Source: Magnetospira sp.
GTDB taxonomy: Bacteria; Pseudomonadota; Alphaproteobacteria; Rhodospirillales; Magnetospiraceae
Length of the DNA stretch: 40,920 bases
Reading direction: 5' to 3'
Assembly: GCA_028282245.1 (NCBI GenBank)
Contig: JANQIL010000053.1
Location: 1-40,920 of the forward strand
In this document: positions 1 through 8,138 of the stretch, piece by piece
How the letters are laid out: each line of letters starts with the position of its first letter
Numbering within the stretch: the first letter of the stretch is position 1
Notes under the pieces: model-generated
Database searches by the model: none
The model's input: only the letters and a program-made list of their open reading frames with translations
Told to the model about the DNA's origin: nothing
Made by a program: the position numbers and the translations under genes

Positions 1-1
1 C

Positions 2-385
2 GCGAGGGACAAGAGTCGCGCGGAGGACGTGAAGGGCGGCACGAGCCGCCGTCACAACAACAATCTGCCTCGCAGAGCAGGTCACGCCTCGCGACGAACG
101 AAGATACCGACTCAATGCGTGGCGCAGCGGCGCGTAGCCCCGGCCATCAAGCGCCAGATGACACGCCGCGCCGCCGTCGAGCCGGTCATCGGCCACCTGA
201 AACAGGGCCACCGCATGGGCCGAAACTTCCTCGCTCACGCCCAGGGCAACGCCATCAACCCCGTCCTCGCCGCCGCAGGCTACAACTTCCGCCTCACCTT
301 CAAATGGATCCAGGCTCTTTGCCTCAAAATCCTGGTCGCGATCCTATCGCTACGGCGGGCCGGAAATCTTCAAACCGCTGCATGA
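2..385 (+). pseudogene. IS5-family transposase, C-terminal remnant
   Basis: The reading frame is open from the window edge to the stop at 385 and ends in the typical C-terminal block of IS5-group transposases: a RRAAVEPVIGHLK stretch, then HRMGRNFLAHAQGNAINPVL and AAAGYNFRL. In this DDE family the Glu of the VEPVIGH motif is the last catalytic acid. The catalytic aspartates lie upstream, outside the window. The part before the motif (about residues 1-45) is basic and poorly matched to the family, so the copy may be degenerate. No terminal inverted repeat was recognised downstream. It marks the left flank as a mobile or decayed region, consistent with the toxin-antitoxin and mobilisation genes that follow. 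Confidence 0.6.
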
Positions 386-884
386 TCTGCGTTCTTCACG
401 GGCGACTATGTCGCGGGGGCGACCGACCGGGCCTCTATCGTGACCCGCGCGCGCAAGATGTGCGCGGTAATACCGCGCCTCTTGTCTCACTGCGCTTCGC
501 TTGCTCGGGAAGGGGGCGTGCCGCCCCCTGTCCAACCCCCTGCCGGTGAGCGTGCCTTTTGGAGAGGCATCGAACCCGATCCGCGCCATTCAACCGCATC
601 ACCGCTTGATCCCCCGCGCAAGGCTATGGGGCTTCGCCCCTCGCGCGGGCAAGGCATCCCAACGTTTCCACGTCCGCCCTGGCAAGCGGACGCGGAGCCT
701 CGTTCGGAGCCTCCTTGCCCTTTCTACCCCCACTCTTCGCCAGAGAGGCAGGGGTGCGGGCGCACCCCAGGATCGACTCAATGGATATGCGTGGGGCCGA
801 AAAACCGGGCGAGGTGTGCGTTCTGTCCGGTTTTGCCTGTTCTGTCCAACATGCGCGTTTATTGCCATTGAAATGCGCGCTAGA
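386..884. other. Structured non-coding stretch between IS remnant and toxin-antitoxin operon
   Basis: No convincing gene is seen here; the open frames on both strands have low-complexity Arg/Pro-rich translations. The stretch carries several strong inverted repeats: 462-478, 511-529, a nested pair with outer arms 613-619/643-649 and inner arms 628-632/636-640, and 671-677/686-692. Lying about 1 kb from the end of a mobilisation operon, it could contain transfer or replication signals, but no known nic site was identified with certainty. Confidence 0.4.
455..529. other. Candidate oriT-like hairpin cluster
   Basis: A perfect 8-bp inverted repeat with a single central base, GCGCGGTA-A-TACCGCGC, lies at 462-478. 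It extends imperfectly outward through AAGA (455-458) and TCTT (480-483). A second hairpin with 7-bp arms (AGGGGGC/GCCCCCT) lies at 511-529. Relaxases of the MobA/VirD2 type bind an inverted repeat beside the nic site, and the pattern GTAA followed by GCGCC loosely recalls nic regions of MOBQ/MOBP plasmids. The link to the relaxase at 1547-2896 is by proximity only. Confidence 0.25.
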
Positions 885-914
885 TTGACGCTAGGCGCGC
901 AAATATGCGATACT
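871..914 (+). promoter_or_regulatory. Promoter and candidate operator of the toxin-antitoxin operon
   Basis: A TTGACG -35-like box at 885-890 is followed after 18 bp by GATACT (909-914), a plausible -10. The -35 box sits inside an imperfect palindrome, GCGCGCTA (875-882) and TAGGCGCGC (892-900). The ATGCGCG sequence recurs around it (851, 873). Antitoxins of the ribbon-helix-helix class usually repress their own operon by binding such palindromes, so this is the likely autoregulatory operator. Confidence 0.45.
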
Positions 915-944
915 GAAATAAGATGACAAAAGCAGGAGGACTCC

Positions 945-1217
945 GTGAAGGAAGACCGCGACAACAAAATGGTAAGACGTCTGAACGCGACGCTGCCCGA
1001 CCCGCTGGCGCTCCATGTCGGCGAGATGACCGGCAAGGGGGCGCTTTACGAGACACCGAGCGAGTTTATCCGCGACCTGGTGCGCCGCCACATGGAAAGG
1101 CACCTGGAGCGGGAGCGCGGCGACGTTCACGCGCTGCTGGCCCGGTCCCTGCGCGAAAACGACTACGAACCCTGGACCGGCGACGACCTCGCGGACGCCC
1201 GCAAGGCGGCGACGTAA
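945..1217 (+). CDS. ParD/CopG-like antitoxin
   Basis: This 90-residue protein precedes a ParE-type toxin and is probably its antitoxin: it would bind and neutralise the toxin and repress the operon. The segment LPDPLALHVGEM...YETPSEFIRDLVRRHMER fits the ribbon-helix-helix layout of ParD-like proteins, a short beta strand followed by two helices with the SEFIRDLVRR helix typical of the fold. The rest is charged, with an acidic C-terminus suited to wrapping the toxin. The GTG start at 945 is chosen because AGGAGGA lies at 934-940; an in-frame ATG at 969 is an alternative. The toxin starts 3-9 nt after this stop. The family is called from pattern and context, not from strong similarity. Confidence 0.7.
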   Translation: MKEDRDNKMVRRLNATLPDPLALHVGEMTGKGALYETPSEFIRDLVRRHMERHLERERGDVHALLARSLRENDYEPWTGDDLADARKAAT

Positions 1218-1226
1218 CGGGTGCAT

Positions 1227-1541
1227 ATGGCCAGGATTCAACGCAGCGCGCTCTTCAAGCGGCAATTGATCGAGATGACGAGTGCCTACCGCGAGCGGGC
1301 GGGATCGCCTGTCGCCATGCGCTTTGTCGATCGGATCGAAGAGGGTATCGCTTTTGTTGCCGACAAGCCGCAGGCCTGCGTGGTCTACACGCGGCTTGAG
1401 GGCAAGGAGTTTCGCAAATGGACGATCCGGGACTTTCCGGTATCCGTCTTTTTCCGCATCGAGCGTGACGACACGATCATTCTGGAAGCGCTCTATGCGC
1501 ACAGGATGAACATCGGCGCGCGCTTACCGGAAGACACCTAA
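1227..1541 (+). CDS. RelE/ParE-family toxin
   Basis: This protein of about 104 residues belongs by pattern to the RelE/ParE toxin superfamily. ParE members poison DNA gyrase and RelE members cleave mRNA on the ribosome. The fold is visible in the N-terminal helices (FKRQLIEMTSAYRERAGSPVAMRFVDRIEEGI) followed by strands ending in the FPVSVFFRIERDDTIILEALYAHRM block, which matches the usual YRVFYRI..D.I.IL.V.H.R core. Its length is normal. ATG 1227 is preferred; GTG 1221 is possible. It follows the antitoxin immediately, so they are co-transcribed. Which target it hits cannot be told from sequence. The pair probably stabilises the neighbouring mobilisable element. Confidence 0.75.
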   Translation: MARIQRSALFKRQLIEMTSAYRERAGSPVAMRFVDRIEEGIAFVADKPQACVVYTRLEGKEFRKWTIRDFPVSVFFRIERDDTIILEALYAHRMNIGARLPEDT

Positions 1542-1546
1542 CGGGT

Positions 1547-2896
1547 CTACCGTCCTAAATCCGGCCCGTCGCGTTGCCTTGAGCGGCGGCGGGGGCGGTC
1601 CCCAAGGTCCTTTTCGCTGCGGCGGCGCTCCTTGAAGGCTTCGCGGCGGGCGCTGCGTTCGGCCTCGGCTTCCGTTTCCATGTTCCGGAAAACCTTGGCG
1701 TCCTCGGTAAGGTCCCGCGCAACGGCACGATTAGAGTCGCGCTGTTGCGCCCGCTCTTTAACCACGTCGCGCCGCTGGGACAATTGGTTGGCAATGAGCT
1801 TATCGCGCTCGGCCTTGTCCCGCCGACGGGCCGCCTCGGCCTCTTGCGCGTTGCGATCCTGTGTCCGTTTGCGTTCCCCCCTGATCCGGTCCCAAAGGCC
1901 CGCCAGCCAGCCGCGCAGACGGTTTCGCCTCTCTTGTTCCTCCGCGTCCCGGCGCAGCCGCGCCGCTTCCCGAAACGCCCCACGCTCGGCCTCTTGCCGG
2001 TCCTTGAGCGCCGCGCGCTTGGCCTCGGCCTCTTCCCGCTTCCGCGCTTCCTTCTCGGCGACCTCCCGCTGGAAGGCTTCCATCTTCTCCCGCATGGCGC
2101 GGGCGATTTCGATCTTGGTATCGGCCACGGACGGCAGGGCGTCAAGATCGCCCAGCCGCTCCCGCACGGCCTTGGTCTTCACGCCCGCCCATTTGGCCAG
2201 CGCATAGATTTCGCCCCGGCGATCCACCGCCACATAGCCCCGCCGGTCACCACGGGCGAGCCAATAGCCGCGCTCTTGCAAGGCATGGGTAAATGCGGCC
2301 TTCGAATCCGAAATCGCCCAGGCATCCCGGAAGGCAGCCTTGATCTCGCGCGGGTCTTCCTTGATCCGCCGGGCCTGCTGCCATTCGGCCAGGGAGAAGT
2401 TCCGGGGATCGCGCTCCCCCGTCACCGCCAACCCGCGCGGCATGGTCCAGCCATGTTCAAGGTATAGATCGCGCGAGACGTCTTGCAGCTTGCGTTTCGA
2501 GTGGGAGAGATGCACCGCTTTCATCTCATCGATGTCAATCCGACTCCACACCGCATGGGCGTGGCGGCGCGGTTCGCCATCCTCCCCGCGCTTGTCGTGA
2601 AAAACCACGGCGCGCGGCTGGCCGGTCAGGCCGAGCTTGGCTTCCGCCCGGTCCACGGCCTGGATGAACTCTTCATTGCTGACCTCCGCGCCCTTGGGCG
2701 GGTTGAGGCTGAGCGAGAACAGGAACTGCTTGCACTTGGTGCCCCGGCTGATCGCGTGGCTTTCCCGGAACGCGCCGTGCAGATCGTCGGCCACGAAGCC
2801 GCGCAACTCATGGACTTCCACCCGCTCGTTTTCCTGTTTGAGCAGGTGGGAGGCCAAATCCTTCGCCCCGCCGCGCTGATTGCCGACCAGGATCAC
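1547..2896 (-). CDS. Relaxase / mobilisation nuclease (MobA/VirD2-like)
   Basis: This 449-residue protein would nick oriT and pilot DNA in conjugative mobilisation. The N-terminal domain (1-150) starts VILVGNQRGGAKDLASHLL and carries a metal-binding histidine motif RRHAHAVWSRID (His112, His114) with His100 upstream, as in MobA/VirD2-type relaxases. Residues 155-270 form a conserved domain with ERDPRNFSLAEWQQA. The C-terminal 180 residues are a highly charged, coiled-coil-like region. No tyrosine occurs before residue 145, so the usual motif I tyrosine is not evident. The GTG start overlaps the stop of the mobC-like gene as GTGA. Further upstream the frame is open but only as a shadow of mobC. 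It is a homologue of known mobilisation proteins of alphaproteobacterial elements. Confidence 0.8.
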   Translation of the reverse strand: MILVGNQRGGAKDLASHLLKQENERVEVHELRGFVADDLHGAFRESHAISRGTKCKQFLFSLSLNPPKGAEVSNEEFIQAVDRAEAKLGLTGQPRAVVFHDKRGEDGEPRRHAHAVWSRIDIDEMKAVHLSHSKRKLQDVSRDLYLEHGWTMPRGLAVTGERDPRNFSLAEWQQARRIKEDPREIKAAFRDAWAISDSKAAFTHALQERGYWLARGDRRGYVAVDRRGEIYALAKWAGVKTKAVRERLGDLDALPSVADTKIEIARAMREKMEAFQREVAEKEARKREEAEAKRAALKDRQEAERGAFREAARLRRDAEEQERRNRLRGWLAGLWDRIRGERKRTQDRNAQEAEAARRRDKAERDKLIANQLSQRRDVVKERAQQRDSNRAVARDLTEDAKVFRNMETEAEAERSARREAFKERRRSEKDLGDRPRRRSRQRDGPDLGR

Positions 2897-3312
2897 GGCG
2901 CACCCCCGGATTTGAGCCCGAGAGCCTTGATCAGCAGCGCCCGCATGTCCCGTACATCGGTGCAGGCGGCATGCAGGGCGGCGCGGTCGGCTTCCGCCAA
3001 CGTCAGGCGCTTCTTTTCCTCGGCCAGGGCCAGCAGGAACAGACAGGACACCTGTTGCGACTTGCCGAGCATCCCCAGCAGCTTTGCCAACAGCGCATGA
3101 TCGACGGAGGGCGCGCGGGAGGACTTGCGTGGTTTGACCTCTTTGCCGTCCAACAACCTGCCCCGGATATAGGCCCCCAGAGGACGACTCTCGGCTTTCC
3201 GTTCCAGATACGCCCGTTCCTCCGCGCTCAAGCGGATACAGAACGGCGAAGGACGTTTCGGCTTCGGTTTCCTGGCGGCTTCGGTGAAGGCTTTTGTCCC
3301 GGAGGAGGTCAT
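2893..3312 (-). CDS. MobC-like relaxosome accessory protein
   Basis: This 139-residue basic protein lies directly upstream of the relaxase. After a Lys/Pro-rich N-terminus it has the MobC-type ribbon-helix-helix segment PFCIRLSAEERAYLERKAESRPLGAYIRGRLLDG (about residues 22-56), then a helical C-terminal half. MobC proteins bind oriT and help open the strands for the relaxase. The ATG at 3312 overlaps the stop of the upstream small gene (ATGA), and its own stop overlaps the relaxase GTG (GTGA), so the three genes are translationally coupled. The call rests on motif pattern plus position. Confidence 0.75.
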   Translation of the reverse strand: MTSSGTKAFTEAARKPKPKRPSPFCIRLSAEERAYLERKAESRPLGAYIRGRLLDGKEVKPRKSSRAPSVDHALLAKLLGMLGKSQQVSCLFLLALAEEKKRLTLAEADRAALHAACTDVRDMRALLIKALGLKSGGAP

Positions 3313-3491
3313 GGCGACGGCTCTCCGGAGCCGGTGTCGATTTCGTCGGGGATATCCTGCGCAATTGCCTTTAACTGCCGCTCCCAGTCTGCTAATTCCT
3401 GAAACAGGGAGTTCAGCGTTTCTCCCTCAAGCGGCACCAATGATCCCGAGGCCCGCCGTCGCCGTCCGGCGCGGGCCTCCGTTTCCTGCAT
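3309..3491 (-). CDS. Small protein opening the mobilisation operon
   Basis: This is a 60-residue open frame starting at ATG 3491 and reading MQETEARAGRRRRASGSLVPL, then a probable helix ETLNSLFQELADWERQLKAIAQDIP and an acidic tail. Its stop overlaps the mobC-like ATG as ATGA, the same coupling used between mobC and the relaxase, which is the main reason to believe it is real. The frame stays open upstream to 3722, but that part runs antisense to mgtE and looks non-coding. The family is not recognised. A basic N-terminus with an amphipathic helix would suit a small DNA- or relaxosome-binding factor, but that is speculation. Confidence 0.5.
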   Translation of the reverse strand: MQETEARAGRRRRASGSLVPLEGETLNSLFQELADWERQLKAIAQDIPDEIDTGSGEPSP

Positions 3492-3606
3492 CCAACCTGA
3501 ACCGTTCAGCGGCTTGCGTCCTGCGGATCGGCGGCCGACCCGACAGCGCCTCGCATGGCCCACCGGCATCCGGGCGCGCACGCGATGAACCACGGGAGAG
3601 GCGGGC

Positions 3607-5019
3607 ATGGACGACATCGAGCAACGCGCGACGGTCGCGATTGACGTCGGGCACGTCGATCTCAGTCCCGACCGGGTCAACGACATGGCGTCGGCGCTGG
3701 AGGTCTGGGACGAGGAGCGCATTTCCGCCCTCGTGCACCCCCTACACTACACCGAGCTCGCGGCCCTGATCGAGCGGCTGCCGCAGCATCTGCGACGGAC
3801 CCTGATCACGGCGCTCGGCGAGGACCTGCACCCCGATGCCCTGTCGGCCATCGATTACGCGGTGCGCGAACAGGTCATCGACCTGCTGGAGCCGCGGGAA
3901 TTGGCGTCGGTGGTCCAGGAAATGGATTCCGACGACGTCGTCGATTTTGTCGAGGATCTGGACGAGGCCGATCGTCGCGGGGTGCTGGAGGCATTGCCCG
4001 AGGACGACCGGGCGCAGGTCGAGGAAAGCCTGACCTATCCGGGGAATTCGGCCGGCCGCATGATGCAGCACGAGCTGGTCGCGGTGCCGGAATTCTGGAC
4101 GGTGGGCGAATGCATCGATTACCTGCGCCGCGCGGCCGATCACGAGGAACTGGAGGGCGAGGACCTCCTGCCGGAGGAATTCTATGACATCTACGTGGTT
4201 GATCCGCGCCGTCATCCGGTCGGCAAGCTGCCCCTCAATCGCCTGCTGAGAACCCGCCGGCCGGTTTTGCTGAGCGAGATCATGCGGCGCGAGATCAAGG
4301 TGATTCCCGCCACCATGGATCAGGAGGAGGTGGCCTTTCTGTTCAGCCAGCGTGACCTGGTGTCGGCGCCGGTGGTCGACCGCGACGGCCGGCTGGCCGG
4401 GGTGATCACCATCGACGACATCGTCGACGTGATCCAGGAGGAACAGGAGGAGGACGTGCTGCGCCTGCACGGCGTGCCGGAGACGGATATCTTCAGCGGC
4501 GTGGTGCAGACCACCCGGTCGCGGTTCGCCTGGCTGCTCGTCAACCTGGGCACGGCGGTCCTGGCGTCGCTGGTCATCGGCCTGTTCGACGCCACCATCG
4601 AGCAGGTGGTGGCGCTCGCCGTGCTGATGCCGATCGTCGCCTCGATGGGCGGCAACGCGGGCACCCAGACCCTCACCGTTGCGGTGCGCGCCCTGGCCAC
4701 CCGCGATCTCACGCCAGCCAACGCGTTGCGGGTGATCGGAAAGGAAAGCCTGGTCGGAGCGGTCAACGGCCTGCTGTTCGCGGCGCTGACCGGTCTGGTC
4801 GCCTGGCTGTGGTTCGACGATCCGGTGATCGGCGTCGTGATCGCGATGGCGATGGTGAGCAATCTGCTGATCGCCGGTCTCGCCGGGGCGTCGATTCCGA
4901 TCGGCCTGCAGCGCCTCGGCGTCGATCCGGCGATCGCGTCGACCGTGTTCCTGACCACCGTGACCGACGTTGTCGGGTTTTTCTCGTTCCTCGGGCTGGC
5001 CGCCCTGATTCTGATATAG
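3607..5019 (+). CDS. mgtE: Magnesium transporter MgtE
   Basis: This 470-residue inner-membrane Mg2+ channel/transporter has all parts of the family in order. The cytosolic helical N domain (about 40-150) includes LVHPLHYTELAALIERLP. Two CBS domains (about 155-290) follow, with DLVSAPVVDRDGRLAGVITI and the DDIVDVIQEEQEED plug helix. The C-terminal pore domain of five membrane helices (about 305-470) contains the signature MGGNAGTQTLTVAVRALA and, in the last helix, TTVTDVVGFFSFLG with the conserved Asp of the ion path. In MgtE the N and CBS domains close the pore when cytosolic Mg2+ is high. The ATG at 3607 follows a GGGAGAGGC stretch. The gene diverges from the mobilisation operon; no M-box-like leader is visible in the short upstream gap. 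Confidence 0.95.
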   Translation: MDDIEQRATVAIDVGHVDLSPDRVNDMASALEVWDEERISALVHPLHYTELAALIERLPQHLRRTLITALGEDLHPDALSAIDYAVREQVIDLLEPRELASVVQEMDSDDVVDFVEDLDEADRRGVLEALPEDDRAQVEESLTYPGNSAGRMMQHELVAVPEFWTVGECIDYLRRAADHEELEGEDLLPEEFYDIYVVDPRRHPVGKLPLNRLLRTRRPVLLSEIMRREIKVIPATMDQEEVAFLFSQRDLVSAPVVDRDGRLAGVITIDDIVDVIQEEQEEDVLRLHGVPETDIFSGVVQTTRSRFAWLLVNLGTAVLASLVIGLFDATIEQVVALAVLMPIVASMGGNAGTQTLTVAVRALATRDLTPANALRVIGKESLVGAVNGLLFAALTGLVAWLWFDDPVIGVVIAMAMVSNLLIAGLAGASIPIGLQRLGVDPAIASTVFLTTVTDVVGFFSFLGLAALILI

Positions 5020-5020
5020 G

Positions 5021-5043
5021 CGGCCGGTTTGGCGTGCCGGCCG
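5021..5043 (+). terminator. GC-rich hairpin after mgtE
   Basis: Perfect 7-bp arms CGGCCGG (5021-5027) and CCGGCCG (5037-5043) enclose a 9-nt loop directly after the mgtE stop. No T-run follows, so intrinsic termination is uncertain. Confidence 0.4.
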
Positions 5044-5090
5044 GCATCGGATAGACTGGCCCGGATGAACGGCCGCAGGGAATGCCTCGC

Positions 5091-7301
5091 ATGGCGCAGA
5101 ACGAACTGCCGCAGGTCACCGTCCTGATCATCGAGGATAACCCCGGAGACGGGGTGTTGGTGCGCGAATACCTGCGCGAGGCCCCGTTCGTCCATTACCG
5201 GGCGCGGATCGCCGGCACCCTGGCCGACGGCTTGGCGCGGGCCGAGGCGGCGCCGGTCGACGTGGTGTTGCTCGATCTCTCGCTGCCGGATTCGTTCGGC
5301 CTGGACACCGTCGACCGGGCCCGAAACCGTCTCCCGTGGACGCCGATCATCGTGCTGACCGGGAACGAGGACCAGCAACTGGCGCTGCCGGCGTTGCGGC
5401 GCGGCGCCCAGGATTATCTGATCAAGAGCGAAGTCCGCCCGAACCTATTGGACCGCACCATCCGTCACGCCATCGAGCGCTCGCGCTCCGATCGGGTGCT
5501 CAAGGAGCGCCTGAATTTCGAGGAGGCGCTGTTCAGTTCGGTGCCGTCGCCGCTCTACGTGGTCGACGCCGACGGCCGCTATCTGGCGTGCAACGAGGCG
5601 TTCGCGGGGATGATCGGTTTGCCGCGCGAGCAGATCGTCGGCGCCTCGGAGCAATCGCTGGCGCCGGATTCCCTCTACATGAGCGATCCGGAGGCCGATC
5701 GGCGGTCGAAGCAGGCCGGCGGCGTTTTCGGTTGCGAGATGAGGACGCGTCTGCGTGATGGCCGCGTCCGCTCGGTGGTCTTGCAAAAGGCCGCGTTCGT
5801 TGGGGCCGGCGGCGACATGGAGGGAATCGTCGGCGTGATGACCGACGTCACCGAACTCAAGGAAAAGGAGCGCCAGCTTCGCGACAACGAACTGCGCCTG
5901 ACCCAGTATATCGAGGAACTGGAGCGATCGCGGCGGAGCCTTCAGGAACAGACCGAGCGGATGGCCAAGCTGACCGAGAAGTACGCCATCGAAAAGGAGC
6001 GCGCCCTGACCGCCGATCGCGCGAAAAGCGAATTCCTGGCCACGATGAGTCACGAAATCCGCACTCCGTTGACCGGCGTTCTCGGCATGACCGATCTGTT
6101 GCTCGACATGGAACTCGGCGCGCCGGCCCGCGCCTACGTGGCGACGATCCGCGAGTCCGGCGAGATCCTGCTTGGGATTCTGAACGATATTCTGGATATG
6201 TCGCGTCTGGAATCGGGGCGGTTCGAACTCGAACTGATCGATTTCGATCTGCGTCAGATGGTCGACGACCTGTGGCGCCTGATGACCGCCAAGGCGAAGG
6301 GGCGGCCGCTGAGCCTGCAACTGATGCTGGACGACGACGTGCCGCGCGCGATCAACGGCGATCCGGTGCGAATCCGCCAAGTGCTGTTCAACCTTATCGG
6401 GAATGCGCTGAAATTCACCCATCGCGGAAACGTGATCCTGCGTATCCACGGCGAGCCCGAGGCCGATGGGCGGTCGTGGCTGCGGTTCGAGGTGGAGGAT
6501 ACCGGAATCGGCATTCCGGACCGCCTCAAGAACCGTCTGTTCGAGCGGTTCAGCCAAGCCGACGCCTCGACGTCGCGACAGTTCGGCGGTTCCGGGCTCG
6601 GCCTCGCGATCTGTCACCACCTGGTCGGCATGATGGGTGGGAGCGTGGGATTCGAGAGCGAGGAGGGGCGCGGAAGCCTGTTCTGGTTCCGCATTCCCGC
6701 CGCGCCGGCGCGCGGCGAGGTCCATCCTCGGCGCGGCCTCGATCGGGCGCGCTTCAAGTCCCGCCGGCCGCTTGACGTGCTGGTCGCGGAGGACAACGAG
6801 ATCAACCGCCTGCTGCTGCGCACGCATCTTGAGCGGCTGGGCCATCGGGTGCGGACGGTGCACAACGGACGGCAGGCCGTGAACGCGGCGGCGCGGGATC
6901 GGTTCGACCTGATCCTGATGGACGCGCGGATGCCCGAAATGGACGGTCCGCAGGCCGCGCGGACGATCCGCGAACTCGATGGGCCGGCCGGCCGGGTGCC
7001 CATCATCGCGGTCACGGCGGATGCGATGGACGAGCATCTGCACGCTTTCCGGCAGGCGGGCATGGATGCTTGCGTGACCAAGCCGATCGATTTCCCGGAC
7101 CTCATGGAAACCATCAACCGGGTCATCGGCGAGAACGTCCACCTGCGGATCGACGCCGAACCGTCGTCGAGCGGCGATTCCAATCCGCGGGCGCCGGAAC
7201 CCGGCGCGGCCGAGGAACTGGCCCGGTTCCTCGATCATCTGGAGGGGCTGGGCAGCAACGCCCCGGCGCATGGCCGGGCCGGATCGGGACTCGGGCCGTG
7301 A
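5091..7301 (+). CDS. Hybrid sensor histidine kinase (REC-PAS-HisKA-HATPase-REC)
   Basis: This soluble 736-residue hybrid kinase lacks membrane segments. Order: N-terminal receiver (8-125; acidic pair Glu15-Asp16, phosphoacceptor Asp62 in VVLLDLSLP, Lys112); PAS (about 141-255) with LYVVDADGRYLACNEAFAGMIG; coiled coil (256-310); HisKA with His321 in FLATMSHEIRTPL; HATPase with N box NLIGNALKFTH and G boxes DTGIGIP and GGSGLGLAI; C-terminal receiver (561-680; Asp611 in ILMDARMPEMDG). It has no Hpt domain of its own, so the free Hpt protein at 8861 and the receiver at 8139 are natural partners in a phosphorelay. ATG 5091 is chosen because AGGG sits 10 nt upstream; ATG 5082 would leave no spacing to it. 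The input signal is unknown. Confidence 0.93.
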   Translation: MAQNELPQVTVLIIEDNPGDGVLVREYLREAPFVHYRARIAGTLADGLARAEAAPVDVVLLDLSLPDSFGLDTVDRARNRLPWTPIIVLTGNEDQQLALPALRRGAQDYLIKSEVRPNLLDRTIRHAIERSRSDRVLKERLNFEEALFSSVPSPLYVVDADGRYLACNEAFAGMIGLPREQIVGASEQSLAPDSLYMSDPEADRRSKQAGGVFGCEMRTRLRDGRVRSVVLQKAAFVGAGGDMEGIVGVMTDVTELKEKERQLRDNELRLTQYIEELERSRRSLQEQTERMAKLTEKYAIEKERALTADRAKSEFLATMSHEIRTPLTGVLGMTDLLLDMELGAPARAYVATIRESGEILLGILNDILDMSRLESGRFELELIDFDLRQMVDDLWRLMTAKAKGRPLSLQLMLDDDVPRAINGDPVRIRQVLFNLIGNALKFTHRGNVILRIHGEPEADGRSWLRFEVEDTGIGIPDRLKNRLFERFSQADASTSRQFGGSGLGLAICHHLVGMMGGSVGFESEEGRGSLFWFRIPAAPARGEVHPRRGLDRARFKSRRPLDVLVAEDNEINRLLLRTHLERLGHRVRTVHNGRQAVNAAARDRFDLILMDARMPEMDGPQAARTIRELDGPAGRVPIIAVTADAMDEHLHAFRQAGMDACVTKPIDFPDLMETINRVIGENVHLRIDAEPSSSGDSNPRAPEPGAAEELARFLDHLEGLGSNAPAHGRAGSGLGP

Positions 7302-7349
7302 CCGAGCCCGGGCAACCGCACATCGCCAACCAACATGGGGGATACTGAA

Positions 7350-8033
7350 ATGCCGACGGTTATGATTACCGGCTCAAATCGAGGGATCGGTCTCGAACTG
7401 GCGCGCCAATACGCGGCCGACGGATGGCGGGTCCTCGCGACTTGCCGCGACTCCAAGCACGCGACCGACCTCCAGCGCATCGACGGCGATCTGGTCGTCA
7501 AGCAGCTCGATGTCCTGGACTTCGATCGCGTCCACGCGGTGGCCAAGGCGTGGAAGAAGGAAGCCATCGATCTGTTGATCCTCAATGCCGGGATTTACGG
7601 GCCGCGTCCGAGCATGCTCGGCGGCCTCGATTACGATGCCTGGGAGGAGGTGTTCTGGACCAACGCCATGGCGCCCCTCAAGGTGGCCGAGGCGTTCGTT
7701 GACCATGTGGCGCGCTCGGAACGGCGGATGATTGCCGCGATGTCGAGCAAGATGGGCAGCATAGCCGACAACGCGTCCGGGGGCTCCTATATCTACCGCT
7801 CCTCGAAGGCGGCCCTGAACGCGGCGATGAAAAGCCTGTCGGTTGATCTGGCCGATCGTGGCATCGGGGTGGTGGTGCTGCATCCGGGATGGGTGCGCAC
7901 GGGGATGGGTGGCCCGCACGCGCTGATCGAGGTCGAGGAAAGCGTTAGCGGGTTGCGTCGGGTGCTGGACGCGCCGACGGCCGAGCTGGATGGTCGCTTC
8001 GTCAATTACGACGGCCGCGAAATCCCTTGGTAG
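7350..8033 (+). CDS. Short-chain dehydrogenase/reductase, C-factor-like
   Basis: This 227-residue NAD(P)-dependent oxidoreductase of the classical SDR family has the cofactor motif TGSNRGIG at residues 7-14, LNAG in the fourth strand, the catalytic Ser in AAMSSKMGS, and Tyr/Lys in YRSSKAALN. The proline motif HPGWVRTGMGG follows. The short form and the GSNRGIGLELARQ / HPGWVRTDMGG pattern resemble the C-factor/carbonyl reductase group, but the substrate cannot be deduced. ATG 7350 is preferred since GGGG lies 8 nt upstream; ATG 7335 has no ribosome site. It follows the kinase with a 48-nt gap and is possibly co-transcribed. Confidence 0.88.
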   Translation: MPTVMITGSNRGIGLELARQYAADGWRVLATCRDSKHATDLQRIDGDLVVKQLDVLDFDRVHAVAKAWKKEAIDLLILNAGIYGPRPSMLGGLDYDAWEEVFWTNAMAPLKVAEAFVDHVARSERRMIAAMSSKMGSIADNASGGSYIYRSSKAALNAAMKSLSVDLADRGIGVVVLHPGWVRTGMGGPHALIEVEESVSGLRRVLDAPTAELDGRFVNYDGREIPW

Positions 8034-8138
8034 GAGGGTCCGCTGGCCGGGTTGACCCTTGTTCGGTCGGCCCCGGTGCGGATATAGAGTTCCTCGTTCA
8101 CTGCATCACCGCGTAGGAACGAGATACAGGACAGGACC

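Noticed and set aside
2897-3364. N-terminal extension of the relaxase frame up to 3364
   Set aside because: This part is out of frame with, and overlaps, the mobC-like gene; relaxase similarity starts exactly at the GTG that overlaps the mobC stop.
3492-3606. Mg2+-sensing leader before mgtE
   Set aside because: The gap is only 115 bp and shows no M-box-like architecture.
5445-7271. A 608-codon minus-strand frame opposite the hybrid kinase
   Set aside because: Shadow of a GC-rich gene; no domains, and the plus strand has full catalytic motifs.
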